A stretch of DNA of 64,000 nt from Chromobacterium phragmitis (GTDB lineage Bacteria; Pseudomonadota; Gammaproteobacteria; Burkholderiales; Chromobacteriaceae): the NCBI RefSeq assembly GCF_003325475.1, contig NZ_CP029495.1, positions 4,588,001 through 4,652,000 of the forward strand, written 5' to 3'. The translations under genes and the position numbers were made by a program. Position 1 is the first letter of the stretch. Every line of letters starts with the position of its first letter. Below the pieces are notes generated by a model. It saw nothing but the letters and a program-made list of their open reading frames with translations, had not been told where the DNA came from and searched no databases. Positions 43,224 to 51,532 of this stretch are shown in pieces.

Positions 43224-43649
43224 TCACTGCGCCGCGTAAACATCGCTCTCGCCTTCCAATACCCGCAGCAACAGTTGCCTGCGCTCCTGCAGCAATTCGC
43301 CATTGCGCAAATTGCGTTCGCGGCAAGCATCTATCAGTCCGCGCAGCCGCCTCACATGCGCATCGCCCTGCTCGCGCAAGGGTGCCGGCAAAGCGCCGAT
43401 CACGGCATCCACGGATCGCTCGGAGCCTGCCGGCAACAAGGCGTCGACCAGCCCCTGGCGCTCGCGCCGGCTGCCCTCCAGCCTGTCGCACAACCCGGAT
43501 ATCTCCGCCGCGCACGCCTCCAAACCGGCGGCATCATGTCCCAGCGCGGCGCGGAACTGTCTTTCCAGCAGATCGACAAGCTTGGGATAGTCGGACAAAT
43601 CGCCGCCTATCGTGGCGAACAGCCGCCGATACAAGGCCTTTGTGTCCAT
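43224..43649 (-). CDS. flgN: Flagellar chaperone FlgN
   Basis: A 141-residue all-helical protein of the FlgN type, the chaperone of hook-filament junction proteins FlgK and FlgL. It has the expected long helices and length. Sequence identity is low in this family, so the call rests on helical pattern and position between flgM and the flagellar glucosaminidase. The ATG overlaps the flgM stop by one base (TGATG). Confidence 0.78.
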   Translation of the reverse strand: MDTKALYRRLFATIGGDLSDYPKLVDLLERQFRAALGHDAAGLEACAAEISGLCDRLEGSRRERQGLVDALLPAGSERSVDAVIGALPAPLREQGDAHVRRLRGLIDACRERNLRNGELLQERRQLLLRVLEGESDVYAAQ

Positions 43650-43912
43650 CAACGTCCGCCGTGATATTGATCGATCAGCCCGGCCAGCCGTTGCGCGTCG
43701 AAACGCACCTCGCCGCGAGCCAGCGCTGCGCGGACCGCCTCCACCTTGGCCTGGTCGATTTCCGGCATCGCCTGCAGCGAAGCCGCCAGCGGAGCCTCCG
43801 CCGGAGAGAGCGCCCTGGAGGCAGGCCGCGGCGCATCGCCCGCCACCGGAGCCTCAGCCTTGCCTGCGGCCGCCTTGTCGCCGCGCCAGGTGCTAAGAGA
43901 GGAAATCTGCAT
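43649..43912 (-). CDS. flgM: Anti-sigma-28 factor FlgM
   Basis: An 87-residue protein whose C-terminal half (IDQAKVEAVRAALARGEVRF and RLAGLIDQY, from about residue 52) is the FlgM sigma-binding region. It holds FliA inactive until the hook is complete and FlgM is secreted. The matching FliA gene is 2.9 kb away at 46813. A weak sigma-28-like sequence lies upstream on the same strand. First gene of the flgM-flgN-glucosaminidase operon. Confidence 0.88.
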   Translation of the reverse strand: MQISSLSTWRGDKAAAGKAEAPVAGDAPRPASRALSPAEAPLAASLQAMPEIDQAKVEAVRAALARGEVRFDAQRLAGLIDQYHGGR

Positions 43913-43988
43913 CTATCTGCCTACTGACTATATGGGTGTGATACCGTTACTAGGCGACGTCGCGCCGCCAAACTTAAACCGGGAAAAC

Positions 43989-44018
43989 AAAAAAGCCGCG
44001 CAACCAACGTCGCGCGGC
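43989..44018 (-). terminator. Terminator of the Crp/Fnr-family gene
   Basis: Arms GCCGCGC and GCGCGGC (43995-44001 and 44012-44018), followed on the reverse strand by six T. It lies just past the regulator's stop. Confidence 0.8.
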
Positions 44019-44031
44019 CTCCCGGGGCGGA

Positions 44032-44721
44032 TCAGAAATTCTCCGGCAACATCTTCAAGACGATGATGCGCCGATTTTCCAAACGGATGTAATGGCCGTA
44101 GATCAACTCCTTCAGGATACGCGCCACCATCTCGCGCGAGGAGCCGATCTGGTCGGCGATTTCCTGCTGGGTCAACTGCTTGCGCAGAATCAGCACGCCA
44201 TCCTGCTCGATCAGCATCTGATTGATCAGGATGCGCACCCGGCCGTAGACGTCCAGCAGCGCCAGATTGCGCGCCAGCATGGTCATGTGCCGCACCAGCG
44301 AAACCAGGTAGCGCATGATGTGGCCGCGCACCTGCTCACATCCGGGCAGACCGTCTTCGCTGTCGAAAAACCGCTTGAGCGCCTCGCGGGAAAAACTCAG
44401 CAGCACACTGTCCTCGTCCGCCACCGCATTGCTGCCGCGCTCGCCGCAGTCCACAAACGACTCCATGCCCAGCAACTGGCCGGGCATGAGCATCTGCAGC
44501 ACATATTTCTTGCCGCCCGGCTCGGACACATAAACCTGCATGCAGCCGCCCAGCAGCAAACCTACCGAATCGGACTCGTCTGCCTCCTCGTACCAGGATT
44601 CGCCCTTCGCCAAACGCACGGTTTCCGAATACTCCAGAACCCGGTCCAGCGCCTCGTCGTCTTCCAAATGACCAAATAGCGGCGTCTGCCGCAACATCTG
44701 CCTTACTTGCTCTTGATTCAT
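44032..44721 (-). CDS. Crp/Fnr-family transcriptional regulator
   Basis: A 229-residue regulator. The cupin sensor domain spans about residues 15-120 (SVGLLLGGCMQVYV; GQLLGMESFVDC), a long dimerisation helix follows, and the C-terminal helix-turn-helix is LTQQEIADQIGSSREMVARIL (in part, about residues 176-196). The N-terminal Cys cluster of Fnr is absent, so an oxygen-sensing Fe-S cluster is not expected. It is monocistronic and lies between flgM and motB; a perfect 9-6-9 palindrome 73 bases upstream may be its operator. The ATG at 44721 has only a weak ribosome site; a GTG ten codons upstream is an alternative. Confidence 0.9.
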   Translation of the reverse strand: MNQEQVRQMLRQTPLFGHLEDDEALDRVLEYSETVRLAKGESWYEEADESDSVGLLLGGCMQVYVSEPGGKKYVLQMLMPGQLLGMESFVDCGERGSNAVADEDSVLLSFSREALKRFFDSEDGLPGCEQVRGHIMRYLVSLVRHMTMLARNLALLDVYGRVRILINQMLIEQDGVLILRKQLTQQEIADQIGSSREMVARILKELIYGHYIRLENRRIIVLKMLPENF

Positions 44722-44793
44722 CTCGGTAACACGTCCCCGACTTATCAGCACGCCAAACCACCAAAGAATGCTGTAGTCATTAATTATTGTTTG

Positions 44794-44817
44794 CTGTATG
44801 AGATATGACTCATACAG
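44794..44817. promoter_or_regulatory. Palindromic operator candidate upstream of the Crp/Fnr-family gene
   Basis: Perfect inverted repeat CTGTATGAG and CTCATACAG around a six-base centre. The six-base spacer is the geometry of Crp-family operators, although the half-site is neither the classical Crp nor Fnr sequence. It lies 73 bases upstream of the regulator start. Confidence 0.6.
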
Positions 44818-44873
44818 GCGACATTGTTATCAAAGGTGGGGAAATTGTAAATATTTTGGTTAAAATTTATGTG

Positions 44874-44919
44874 AAAAAAGCACAGAAAAAATCTATTGAA
44901 ACAAAATTTTTTCTGTGCT
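44874..44919 (-). terminator. Terminator of the motB-ending flagellar operon
   Basis: Perfect 14-base arms (AGCACAGAAAAAAT and its complement at 44906-44919) with a 13-base loop, then six T on the reverse strand. It lies 20 bases after motB, at the end of the long fliE-to-motB run. Confidence 0.85.
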
Positions 44920-44939
44920 TAACAAATTTTAACAGCAAA

Positions 44940-45926
44940 TTACTTGATACCGATGGTATTTGATCTCAATTTTTGTAATTCATCGGCATTTGGTAGCGCT
45001 AACGCAACACCTGGCGGGGCGCCGCTGGTTTCCGCAGGCGCGCCGAACATCGACACCACCGCCTCGGCCTGGCCGGAAGTCAGCACCAGCAGCTCTATCC
45101 GGCGATTGGCGGCCGCCAGGGGATGCCGCTTGTCCAACGGCGCCCGTTCGGCCATGCCGACCACTTGCAGCACCGAATCGGCGGCCAAGCCGCCCTGCAT
45201 CATGTGCACCCGGGCAGCCATTGCCCGATTGCTTGACAATGACCAATTTGACATGGCGGCGAACCCTCCCGCGCGATGATATTGCGCGGCATCGGTGTGG
45301 CCGACCAACAGCAGACGGTTGTCTATCTCGCCCAGCATCGCGCCCATTTGCTGCAGCAAGCCGCGGAATTTCGGATCGACGATGGCGCTGCCGCGCTCGA
45401 ACATGCCTTGCTGGTCGGTATCATGCAGCGTCACCCGCAGGCCATACGGCGTCACCACGGTCTGCAAGTTGCTGGAAAGCCCGGCCTCCTTGCTCATCTG
45501 CGCCAGTTGCGCAGCCAACTTGCGCAGATCCGCCTCGCTGTCGTAGCGCTTCCTCGGCAACTCCGGCGGCTCGCTGGCGCGCTTGTCGCTGTCGCGCAGA
45601 GCCGACTTGCTGGCCGCCTGGCTGCCGGCCTGCCCGGGTATGGGATCGCGCGGGATCAGCGTGCCAGGCGGGTTGCCCATGTGGTCTATCTGCCGGCCAT
45701 TGCCCTGCAACAACGGGCTGCCGCCGGAAGTGGTCAGCAACTGCTGCAGATTTTCCTGGTCGCGGGCCGCCAGTACCCATAACACCAGGAACAGGCACAT
45801 CAGCGCCAGCACGAAGTCGGCGAAAGCCACTTTCCAGGCACCGCCATGCCCCTCATCGGATTGCCGGCGAGATACCTTCTTGATCACCGCGCCTTCATGA
45901 TCGCCCTTGTTCTTCAGGCCGGCCAT
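44940..45926 (-). CDS. motB: Lateral-type flagellar stator protein MotB (LafU-like)
   Basis: A 328-residue stator subunit. A single N-terminal span holds the essential proton-carrying Asp (AFADFVLALMCLF, Asp37). The C-terminal OmpA-like peptidoglycan-binding domain (about residues 155-300) has LLLVGHTDAAQ and RIELLVL. Similar to LafU of lateral flagella. It is the last gene of the run, three bases after motA. Whether it conducts H+ or Na+ cannot be read reliably; the general MotB-like span favours H+. Confidence 0.93.
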   Translation of the reverse strand: MAGLKNKGDHEGAVIKKVSRRQSDEGHGGAWKVAFADFVLALMCLFLVLWVLAARDQENLQQLLTTSGGSPLLQGNGRQIDHMGNPPGTLIPRDPIPGQAGSQAASKSALRDSDKRASEPPELPRKRYDSEADLRKLAAQLAQMSKEAGLSSNLQTVVTPYGLRVTLHDTDQQGMFERGSAIVDPKFRGLLQQMGAMLGEIDNRLLLVGHTDAAQYHRAGGFAAMSNWSLSSNRAMAARVHMMQGGLAADSVLQVVGMAERAPLDKRHPLAAANRRIELLVLTSGQAEAVVSMFGAPAETSGAPPGVALALPNADELQKLRSNTIGIK

Positions 45927-45929
45927 CGC

Positions 45930-46796
45930 TTAACCCAGCCCTTCCATCGTATTGATCCAAGACTCCAGCTGCGAAAAGCTGGGCTTGGTGTTCAACTGCA
46001 CCAGCCGGCGGCCGGCGTCGATCGCCAACAGCGGCGGCTTGCCGGAAACGTGGGTGGTCAGCACCACCTTCACCGATTCAAAATGGGACAGCTCTTCCTT
46101 GACCAGCTGATGCATCACGTTGGACAGCGGGTCCAGCACGCCGTAGCAGAAGAAAATGCCGATGAAGGTGCCTACCATCGCCGCCGCCACGCTGTTGGCG
46201 ATCTCCCCGGCGCTGGCGCCCTGGCTGACGGTGTTCATCGCCATCACGATGCCCAGCACCGCGGCCAGAATGCCGAAGCCGGGCATCGCCTCCGCGATCT
46301 TGTGCAAGGATTTGGACGGTTGGTTCAGCTGCTCATGGATCGCATCCAACTCCTGGTCCAGCACGCCTTCCAGCTCGTGGGCATTGATCTTGCCCATCGC
46401 CATCAGCCGGAAGTTGTCGACGATGAAGGCCAGCAGCTTGCGGTTTTCCAGCACCAGCGGATAGCGGTTGAACAAGGAACTTTGCTTCGGCGCCTCCACG
46501 TGCTGGTCCAGCGCCTTCAGGCCGCGGCTGGCGGTGATCAGCAGCTCGTACATCAGCAACAGCTGCTGGCGCTGGAATTCGGCACCCTGCTTCTTGCGCA
46601 CCACCACGCGCTTGATCTGGCTGCCCATTTCCTTGAGGACGTGCGGCGGGTTTCCCAGCACGATGGCGCCCAGCGCCGCGCCGCAGATGATCAACAGTTC
46701 CACCGGTTGCCAGATCACCGACAGCACGCCGCCGTGCAGCATGAAGCCGCCGAATACGCAAACCAGCACGATCAGAATGCCAAACAATTGCTGCAT
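45930..46796 (-). CDS. motA: Flagellar stator protein MotA (LafT-like)
   Basis: A 288-residue stator subunit with four spans. The start MQQLFGILIVLVCVFGGF and the segment PGFGILAAVLGIVMAMNTV (about residues 170-188) are typical of MotA. It pairs with MotB to form the ion channel that drives rotation. It follows fliA by 16 bases. Confidence 0.95.
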   Translation of the reverse strand: MQQLFGILIVLVCVFGGFMLHGGVLSVIWQPVELLIICGAALGAIVLGNPPHVLKEMGSQIKRVVVRKKQGAEFQRQQLLLMYELLITASRGLKALDQHVEAPKQSSLFNRYPLVLENRKLLAFIVDNFRLMAMGKINAHELEGVLDQELDAIHEQLNQPSKSLHKIAEAMPGFGILAAVLGIVMAMNTVSQGASAGEIANSVAAAMVGTFIGIFFCYGVLDPLSNVMHQLVKEELSHFESVKVVLTTHVSGKPPLLAIDAGRRLVQLNTKPSFSQLESWINTMEGLG

Positions 46797-46812
46797 GGGA
46801 TGTTTCCTTGCC

Positions 46813-47508
46813 TCAGGCCGCCATCAGACAGGCCTGCATCTTTTTCAGGGCGCTCTTGTTGATCTGGCAGATGCGGGCCTCGGTCAGCTCCAGCACCGCC
46901 GCGATCTCCTTGAGACTCAGTTCGAATTCGTAATACAGCTGGATCACCTGCCGCTCGCGCTCGTTGAGCGCGGTCAGCGCGCGCGCCAGCTCGCTTTGCC
47001 GCTCCAGCCGGGATTCCGGCGACCCCTCCGCCGCCAACTCCATGCCGGAGGCCACCAGCTCGTCGAAGCTGGCCATCGCCTCGGCGTTCTCGGCCAGCAA
47101 CGCTTCGCGGTAGGCGTCCGCATCCAGCCCCAGCAAGGCCATCGCTTCCGCCTCGGAAGGCTCGCGCCTCAGCTTGCGCCGCAGTTCGCGCAAGCCGTCG
47201 CGGACTCGATGAGCTTCCTGCCTCACCGAGCGAGGCCGCCAGTCCAGCCGTCGCAACTCGTCCAGGATGGCGCCGCGGATGCGCAGCATGGCGAAGCCGG
47301 CAAAGCGCTCGTCCGGCTCGCCGCCGTAGCGGCGCAGGCAATCGAGCAGCGCCATCAGCCCGATCTGCTCCATGTCCTCGCGATCGAACACGCCGCCGGC
47401 CTGGCTGGCCAGCTGGCGAGCGGCGCGCTTGACCAGCGGCGCGTAGGCCGCCAGGTGACGCCCCTCGTCGGCCGCCTGGCAGGGAAGCTCGTAGCTCTCG
47501 GCGTACAT
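46813..47508 (-). CDS. fliA: Flagellar sigma factor FliA (sigma-28, LafS-like)
   Basis: A 231-residue sigma-28. Region 2 (DREDMEQIGLMALLDCLRRY, about residues 43-62), the FAGFAMLRIRGAILDELR segment and region 4 (LNERERQVIQLYYEFELSLK..) are clear. It directs late flagellar genes and is inhibited by FlgM. The position between fliL and motA is the LafS position of lateral systems; polar systems place fliA beside flhF and flhG, which are absent here. Confidence 0.94.
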   Translation of the reverse strand: MYAESYELPCQAADEGRHLAAYAPLVKRAARQLASQAGGVFDREDMEQIGLMALLDCLRRYGGEPDERFAGFAMLRIRGAILDELRRLDWRPRSVRQEAHRVRDGLRELRRKLRREPSEAEAMALLGLDADAYREALLAENAEAMASFDELVASGMELAAEGSPESRLERQSELARALTALNERERQVIQLYYEFELSLKEIAAVLELTEARICQINKSALKKMQACLMAA

Positions 47509-47512
47509 CGGC

Positions 47513-47950
47513 TTATTCGATGATCAGCTTGCTGACCATCACCTCGGTGAATGGCTGCTCGCGCCCCTCGCGCGCATAGTTGGCGCGATAGGAGCGGTCC
47601 AGCAGCTTCTGGAAATCGTCGATGTTCAGCGCGTTGGCCCGCTCGCGGGTCAGTTGGGACAGCGCGCGCACCGCCACGCTCTTGAGCAGCGGCAGCTGCT
47701 CCTTTACCTTAGCCTCGCTCTCCAGGCTGCTGCGGAACACGAGGTCCACCGCCATGTAGCGCGCGTCGCCGCCGGATTCGCTCTTCAACATCACGATGAT
47801 CTTGTCCAAGGTGACGAAGCGGTATTCGGCCGGCGGCGGCTTCACCGGCTCCGCCTGCGCCGATTGCTGGTAATACCACCAACCGCCGCCGCCGGCGCCG
47901 GCGACCAGGACAGCCACCAGCGCGGCCACGATCAGGGTTCTGCTATTCAT
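47513..47950 (-). CDS. fliL: Flagellar basal-body protein FliL (LafF-like)
   Basis: A 145-residue single-span protein: N-terminal anchor (about residues 5-23), Gly-rich turn, then the FliL periplasmic domain (EYRFVTLDKIIVML; YMAVDLVFR; DDFQKLLDRSYRANY). FliL surrounds the stator and supports torque. AAGGTGATTG precedes the ATG. It is located between fliK and fliA. Confidence 0.9.
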   Translation of the reverse strand: MNSRTLIVAALVAVLVAGAGGGGWWYYQQSAQAEPVKPPPAEYRFVTLDKIIVMLKSESGGDARYMAVDLVFRSSLESEAKVKEQLPLLKSVAVRALSQLTRERANALNIDDFQKLLDRSYRANYAREGREQPFTEVMVSKLIIE

Positions 47951-47968
47951 CAATCACCTTCCTTCTCG

Positions 47969-48964
47969 TCAACCCTGATCCAATTGAAAAGCGTCGGCCT
48001 GCGCCCACCCTTGCTCGCTCAAGGCGCGCCCTGGCTGCTGCCGCTCCTGCTGCTCGCGCCCCTGGCGGCCGCCCTGTCCATGGCCGGAAGGCAGGCCCTC
48101 GCGCACCTCCACCGCCACCTGGGTGTACTGGCGCCCGCCCAGGTCCTGCCGCAATGCCTCGCCTATGCCTTGCAATTGGCGCACCACTTCGCCATGCGAA
48201 GCGGTCAGTTCTACCGTCAGCGCGCCGGCATGATGACGCAGGGAGATTTCCAGCGTGCCCAACGACGGCGGATCCAACCGCAACGTGGCTCTGTCCATGT
48301 TCTGGCTGGACAAGGCCGGCAACCGTTCACCCAGCGCCGCCTGCAGCTTGCCGCTCCAGCTCTCCGGCTGCGCCGCCGGCAAGGCCAGGCTGAAACTGTC
48401 TGCAGGCTTCCCGGCATCGGCCGGGCGCGCCGCCGGCAAGACATCGGCGCCGGGATGAAGCTCCAGAACCCGCGGCGTCGCCAGATCGGCCAGCGGCGCC
48501 GGCAATGGCTTGTCCGCGAGCCTGGCCGCAGGCGCGGCATCGGCGATCCGGCCGACATCTGCCGCAGGCGCGTTATCAGCCTCAGGAGACCGGGGCGCCA
48601 GCGGCTGGCGCGGCATCAAGGCCTGCCAGGTCTGCGGCTGCAGGGCCGGACTCAGCGCGGCCGCGTCCACCGCTTTGCGCGGCTTGTCGTCCGCATCGCC
48701 CTTCTCCGCCGGCGGCTCGCCGTCGGCGGCCAAGGCGGGAACCGCCTGGCGCGAGGCATCCGCCAAGGAAGGCGCAACCGCCTCCAGCGGCGCCTCCGGC
48801 AGCGCCTGGCGCGCGCCGGCGTCGGACATCGCATCGGCGAAGCCCGCCGTCGGATCGACATCCATCCACGACAGATCGTCCATCGCCGGGTTGATCGCCG
48901 CCTCTCCCTCTCCCGGCGGCGCGGAAGCAAGGGCCGCGGTTTGCGGCGGTGCCACTCTGCTCAT
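47969..48964 (-). CDS. fliK: Flagellar hook-length control protein FliK (LafE-like)
   Basis: A 331-residue protein: a long Ala/Pro/Asp-rich disordered ruler region (residues 1-215) and a C-terminal hook-length domain (LRLDPPSLGTLEISLR, about residues 226-241, then VELTASHGEVVRQLQ). It switches export from hook to filament proteins. The ATG at 48964 overlaps the previous stop (ATGA); an ATG four codons earlier is possible. Confidence 0.88.
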   Translation of the reverse strand: MSRVAPPQTAALASAPPGEGEAAINPAMDDLSWMDVDPTAGFADAMSDAGARQALPEAPLEAVAPSLADASRQAVPALAADGEPPAEKGDADDKPRKAVDAAALSPALQPQTWQALMPRQPLAPRSPEADNAPAADVGRIADAAPAARLADKPLPAPLADLATPRVLELHPGADVLPAARPADAGKPADSFSLALPAAQPESWSGKLQAALGERLPALSSQNMDRATLRLDPPSLGTLEISLRHHAGALTVELTASHGEVVRQLQGIGEALRQDLGGRQYTQVAVEVREGLPSGHGQGGRQGREQQERQQPGRALSEQGWAQADAFQLDQG

Positions 48965-49248
48965 GCTTGTTCCCATTCACTGAATTGCGCGTAGGCCAGC
49001 CGGCCTTCGCGCTGTTGCCCGATCATGGCGATCTTGCCGCCCAGCGCATCCAGCTCGGCCTGGCTCATCGCCAGCGCCTCCCGGTAAGCGGCAAAAAGCG
49101 CCTGCCGGTCATCCGCGTCCAAGCCGCAGCCGGACTGCGTCAAAGCCTGGCGCAAACGCGCGTCGAATGCGGTCAGCGCGTCCCAATCCCCGCGCCGGGC
49201 CGCATCGACCACGCTTTGGCACCAGCGCTCGACCTCAGGCCGCGGCAT
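48961..49248 (-). CDS. fliT: FliT-like small flagellar protein (LafD position)
   Basis: A 95-residue helical protein starting MPRPEVERWCQSVV. It lies between fliS and fliK, overlapping both genes (14 and 4 bases). In lateral systems this slot holds LafD, a FliT-like export chaperone. Sequence similarity to FliT is not obvious, so the name is based on position and size. Confidence 0.6.
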   Translation of the reverse strand: MPRPEVERWCQSVVDAARRGDWDALTAFDARLRQALTQSGCGLDADDRQALFAAYREALAMSQAELDALGGKIAMIGQQREGRLAYAQFSEWEQA

Positions 49249-49627
49249 GCTGGTCCCGCACGCCGATCCAGCCGCCCTTGAGCATGACCAGCAGCTTCTC
49301 GGCCTCGTCCAGCGGCGCGCCGTCGAGTTCCACGCTGGCCTGATACAGCCGGTGGGCGCAGTAGTCGTACAGCCGCGCCAGGTTGGCCACCACTTCGCCG
49401 CCGGCTTCAAAGTCCAGAGCGCTGGACAGGCCATTGAGAATATTGATGCACTTGCTGATGCTCTCGCCCTTCTGCTCGAAGCGCTGGTGCGCCAAGTGGC
49501 CGCGCGCGCGGGCAATCTCTTCCAGAAGGCCGTCGAACAGCACCAGCACCAGCTCCACCTGGCTGGCGGCGCCGGTCTGGGCTTCCAGATTGACCGCGTG
49601 ATAGCTGCGATAGGCTTCGTAATCCAC
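49235..49627 (-). CDS. fliS: Flagellin export chaperone FliS (LafC-like)
   Basis: A 130-residue helical protein with the FliS N-terminus (AYRSYHAVNLEAQTGAASQV, about residues 5-24), which binds flagellin's C-terminus and prevents early polymerisation. The start is GTG, with AGGACGAG upstream. It lies between fliD and the FliT-like gene. No flagellin gene is in the window. Confidence 0.9.
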   Translation of the reverse strand: MDYEAYRSYHAVNLEAQTGAASQVELVLVLFDGLLEEIARARGHLAHQRFEQKGESISKCINILNGLSSALDFEAGGEVVANLARLYDYCAHRLYQASVELDGAPLDEAEKLLVMLKGGWIGVRDQHAAA

Positions 49628-49652
49628 GATCTCGTCCTGCTTTCTTTCAAAT

Positions 49653-51014
49653 TCAGAAGTAATTGGAATTGGCGCCGAACATGCTCATGGTCTGCGTCAT
49701 CTGGTCCTGCATGCTCTGCAGCTTGGTGAACTGCGCCAGATAGCGGTTGTAGGTCTGCTCGAAATTCTTCTGCAGCGCCTCCTGGCGCCGGGTCAGATCT
49801 TTCTGGTTGCGGTCCTCGCTGTCTCGGCGCAGCTTGAGCAAACCGCTGCTGCTGTTCAGCCATTTGTCCAGGTAGTCGGCGCTTTGCTTGAGCGCGCCGT
49901 TCTGGTCGGCGCCGTTGAAAAAGCGGTCCAACGCGTCCGGGCTGGCCTTCAACGTTTCGCCCAGTTTCTTGCTGTCCAGCTCCAGCGTGCCCTCGCGGGT
50001 GGCCTTGATGCCCAACTGGCCCAGGGTGACGCCATCGTAGGACTGGCGCAGGATGGCGTTGAGCTGGCTCTTCAAGCCGCGGATGCTGGAGTCGTCGGCG
50101 AAGGCGCCTGCCTGCTTGCCGCTGCCGCCGGACTGCGACATGTCGGAAATCGCCTTGTAGATCTTGTTGTACCCGTCGATGAAGGACTGGACGTTGGCGG
50201 TGGTGTCGCTGTCGCCGCGGCTGACGGAGATTTGCAGCGGCGGATCGGTATCCTTGCTGACCTTGTTGACGGTGAAGCTGACGCCCTGGATGTTGTCGAA
50301 GGTGTTGGAGCCCTGCTGTAGCTTGACGCCGTTGGCTTTCCCACCCAGCCAGACCACGGCGTCCTGCGCCTTGCTCAACTCCTTGGGCGCGGACAGGCCG
50401 TTCTTCAATCCATCGTCGCTGATGCCGGCCAGGTCCAGCGAAATCGCGTTCTTTTCGCCGCTCTTGCCGGAAGACAGCACCAGTTGGCTGACGCCGTTGT
50501 TGTTCAACACCATGGCGTTGACCTTGCCCGAGTTGCCGCTGGCGCGATTGATGGCCAGCGCCAGCTCGCTCGGCGACAACTTGCCGTCATTGTCCCGGTC
50601 GGCGCCGTCCAGCGCGACTTCGAACGACTCGCCGCCGCCCAGTTTGACGGTGAACTTGTCTCCCGCCTTGGCGGCGGCTCCCGCCAGGTCGCCCATCAGC
50701 AGTTGCTGCGAACTGGCCAGCTGCTCGACGAATACGGTGTAATTGCCCGCTGCGGCGTTGCCTTTAGCTGTGACCGTGGCGGCGCCGTCCGGCGTGGCGG
50801 TGGCGTTCATCGCTACCAGGCTCTTCTTGCCGGTCAGCGTGGTCAGGCTGGACTTGTACTCCTGCAACGCCTTCTGCAGCTGGTTCAGCGCGTCGCCTCG
50901 CGACTTGGCCGCCTTGGTCTGGCTGTCAATCTGCGCCTGCAGCTTGCTTAACTGGCCGCGCGCCAGGTTCTCAGCCCAGGTGGAAGGGGGCACCGCGTTG
51001 AAGTCGATAGCCAT
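49653..51014 (-). CDS. fliD: Flagellar filament cap FliD (LafB-like)
   Basis: A 453-residue cap protein that folds flagellin at the filament tip. The N-terminal FliD domain has heptad repeats (LSKLQAQIDSQTKAAKSRGD), the middle holds D2/D3-like domains, and the C-terminal domain ends in a coiled coil (QNFEQ-like, then RYLAQFTKLQSMQDQM). AAGGAATACCG precedes the ATG. The 86-base gap to fliJ is the largest within the reverse-strand run and could hold an internal promoter. Confidence 0.94.
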   Translation of the reverse strand: MAIDFNAVPPSTWAENLARGQLSKLQAQIDSQTKAAKSRGDALNQLQKALQEYKSSLTTLTGKKSLVAMNATATPDGAATVTAKGNAAAGNYTVFVEQLASSQQLLMGDLAGAAAKAGDKFTVKLGGGESFEVALDGADRDNDGKLSPSELALAINRASGNSGKVNAMVLNNNGVSQLVLSSGKSGEKNAISLDLAGISDDGLKNGLSAPKELSKAQDAVVWLGGKANGVKLQQGSNTFDNIQGVSFTVNKVSKDTDPPLQISVSRGDSDTTANVQSFIDGYNKIYKAISDMSQSGGSGKQAGAFADDSSIRGLKSQLNAILRQSYDGVTLGQLGIKATREGTLELDSKKLGETLKASPDALDRFFNGADQNGALKQSADYLDKWLNSSSGLLKLRRDSEDRNQKDLTRRQEALQKNFEQTYNRYLAQFTKLQSMQDQMTQTMSMFGANSNYF

Positions 51015-51100
51015 CGGTATTCCTTTCGTCCGCTAACAGGTATGTACCCAGCCAAGGCGACCATCGGCGGCCCAGACTGAAACAGCGTGAATATTCACCA

Positions 51101-51532
51101 CTAGCCACACCCCCTGAGCCACGCCTGGCCGGCGGTTTCGTCGGTGCGCTTCTGCTCCGCCCGGCTCTGTTCGGTCCGCCATTCCAGCAGTTTCTCTTCC
51201 CGCAACAGCTTCACCTGCTCCTCGCGCCTGCGCGCGTCCTGCAGGCGCAGCCGGCTGACCTCGGCGTCGGCTTGCGCCAGTTGCAGATCCTGCTGTTGCG
51301 ATTGACGCAAGCCCAGCAAGTGGCTCTTGTAGCCGGCGCAATTGAGCGCCAATGCCGGATGGCCAGCCGTGCCGCTGGCGCCGCTGGCCGCGCTGAGCTG
51401 GTCCAGCCGTTCGATATTGCGCCGGTAGCGCTCCTGCAGCCGCCGTTTGGCGGCCAGCTCGGTTTCCAGCCGCTCGCCGTCGCGTTCGCGCAGCCTGAGC
51501 AGCAAGTCGAGTTGTCTTATCGGCTGGTTCAT
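51101..51532 (-). CDS. fliJ: Flagellar export protein FliJ
   Basis: A 143-residue coiled-coil protein rich in Arg, Glu and Gln (LDLLLRLRERDGERLETELA and following), of the FliJ size. It links the FliI ATPase to the FlhA gate. Its ATG overlaps the fliI stop (ATGA). The sequence family is poorly conserved, so position supports the call. Confidence 0.82.
   Translation of the reverse strand: MNQPIRQLDLLLRLRERDGERLETELAAKRRLQERYRRNIERLDQLSAASGASGTAGHPALALNCAGYKSHLLGLRQSQQQDLQLAQADAEVSRLRLQDARRREEQVKLLREEKLLEWRTEQSRAEQKRTDETAGQAWLRGCG

Noticed and set aside
44794..44817. Fnr or Crp consensus site
   Set aside because: The half-site is neither TTGAT nor TGTGA; it is kept only as an unassigned Crp-geometry palindrome.
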